The position numbers were made by a program, and so were the translations under genes. Positions 5,630 through 6,222 of a stretch of DNA of 6,222 nucleotides are shown one piece after another; the stretch's first letter is position 1, and every line of letters begins with the position of its first letter. The notes below the pieces were generated by a model. The model saw only the letters and a program-made list of their open reading frames with translations, did not search any database and was not told the origin of the DNA. The stretch lies in NCBI GenBank assembly GCA_913051905.1, contig CAJXBY010000152.1, positions 1 through 6,222 of the forward strand. The letters are read 5' to 3'. This stretch comes from an uncultured Gammaproteobacteria bacterium (GTDB taxonomy: Bacteria; Pseudomonadota; Gammaproteobacteria; Arenicellales; UBA868).

Positions 5630-6222
5630 ATGAGCATTGCAACGGAGCTGGTCACACTGGTACACGAGATCTGCCGGCAGCGCGTACTGCCTGCAGTGAC
5701 CTGGCTGCACCTTCCGCCGGAGCATCCACGGGATCCGCACCACAAGAAATTCGGCGCACTGCTACTGGCCGACGGCAGCTGTGGATTCTTTTTCACCCGT
5801 CTTGACGGCATGCTGGGCCACATCCGCACCCATATCGACATCGACACCGTCATCGGCACACCGGTGCTGGAACTTGCTGCGGGCTACGCGTCCGGCGACC
5901 CTTTGCAACGCTCCCTCGGCCTGGGCGCACTCAATGCCATCAGCCAGCACCTGTTCACCAGCGATCGGTCCTGTCTTGCGTACGGGTCCGACCCGCTCGG
6001 TCAGATGGAGGTCGCCACGGCCGATCACGTCGGCATGGTGGGATTTTTCAGGCCGCTGGTCCGCATGCTGGAAGGCCGTGAAATTGCGCTGACCGTGATC
6101 GAGAAAGATGTCGTGTACCTGGACTATGGCGGGCCGGTGGAGGTGACCCTCGATACAGCAGCGCTGAAGTCGTGTGACCGTGTCCTGGTAACCGCCTCGA
6201 CCCTGCTCAACGATACCCTGGA
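5630..6222 (+). CDS. DUF4213/DUF364-type protein (putative heavy-metal chelation family), C-terminus beyond the window
   Basis: An open frame runs from the ATG at 5630 to the last base without a stop (197 complete codons), so the gene is partial at its 3' end. The N-terminal part (about 1-110) resembles the DUF4213 enolase-N-like domain, with LELAAGYASGDPLQRSLGLG at 80-99 followed by ALNAISQ. The part from about 131 resembles the DUF364 Rossmann-like domain: HVGMVGFFRPLVRML at 133-147, a strand ALTVIEKD at 153-160, and CDRVLVTASTLLNDTL at 182-197. The family has a solved structure described as possibly metal-binding, but its reaction is unknown. ATG 5630 is preceded only by a weak AGG. Codon use looks like that of its neighbours. 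The family assignment is from pattern memory; that it is a real coding region is much surer. Confidence 0.75.
   Translation, partial: MSIATELVTLVHEICRQRVLPAVTWLHLPPEHPRDPHHKKFGALLLADGSCGFFFTRLDGMLGHIRTHIDIDTVIGTPVLELAAGYASGDPLQRSLGLGALNAISQHLFTSDRSCLAYGSDPLGQMEVATADHVGMVGFFRPLVRMLEGREIALTVIEKDVVYLDYGGPVEVTLDTAALKSCDRVLVTASTLLNDTL

Noticed and set aside
5052..5642. Minus-strand 196-residue open frame opposite trmL
   Set aside because: It covers trmL motifs read in antisense and the following spacer; the composition shows no recognisable domain.
1..6222. Mobile element, CRISPR array, toxin-antitoxin or defence island
   Set aside because: No transposase, integrase, direct repeat array or defence-type gene is visible; the content is chromosomal housekeeping.

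Overview
The window is compact, GC-rich chromosomal DNA with housekeeping gene content. It most resembles a gammaproteobacterium: it carries the rph-rdgB pair, hemW, an Hsp15-type hslR, trmL and a Sec-exported protein that looks like an outer-membrane beta-barrel. The heme enzyme HemJ rather than HemG or HemY, together with a DUF4213/DUF364-type gene, would fit an environmental lineage better than an enteric one. That placement is inference from gene content, and no species can be named.

The layout has two halves that diverge from about 2741-2825. To the left, on the minus strand and read from 2740 down to 1, there are five genes: a small exported barrel-like protein, a Nudix hydrolase of the CoA-pyrophosphatase type, RNase PH (rph), the house-cleaning NTP pyrophosphatase RdgB, and the first 17 codons of a 2,3-bisphosphoglycerate-dependent phosphoglycerate mutase (gpmA) cut by the window edge. 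Gaps are small: the rph stop overlaps the rdgB TTG start, and 36 bp separate rdgB from gpmA. They probably form one transcription unit, with the 95 bp before rph as the only possible internal break. Rph and RdgB are nucleotide and RNA housekeeping enzymes, and the Nudix protein adds another pyrophosphatase of the clean-up kind.

To the right, on the plus strand, come hslR (heat-shock S4-domain ribosome rescue protein), hemW (radical-SAM heme chaperone), hemJ (membrane protoporphyrinogen oxidase), trmL (tRNA wobble 2'-O-methyltransferase), and a partial DUF4213/DUF364-type protein that runs off the right edge. hemW and hemJ side by side form a small heme synthesis and trafficking group.

No mobile element, CRISPR array, rRNA, tRNA or obvious defence cassette is visible. 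I see no new multi-gene system. The points worth a second look are small: the trmL start lacks a normal start codon where the family expects one, and its leader can fold in two ways around the Shine-Dalgarno sequence. Rph has a possible 26-residue N-terminal extension. Divergent -10 elements overlap. A bulged 12-bp inverted repeat follows trmL. The orphan DUF4213/DUF364 gene has no known role here.
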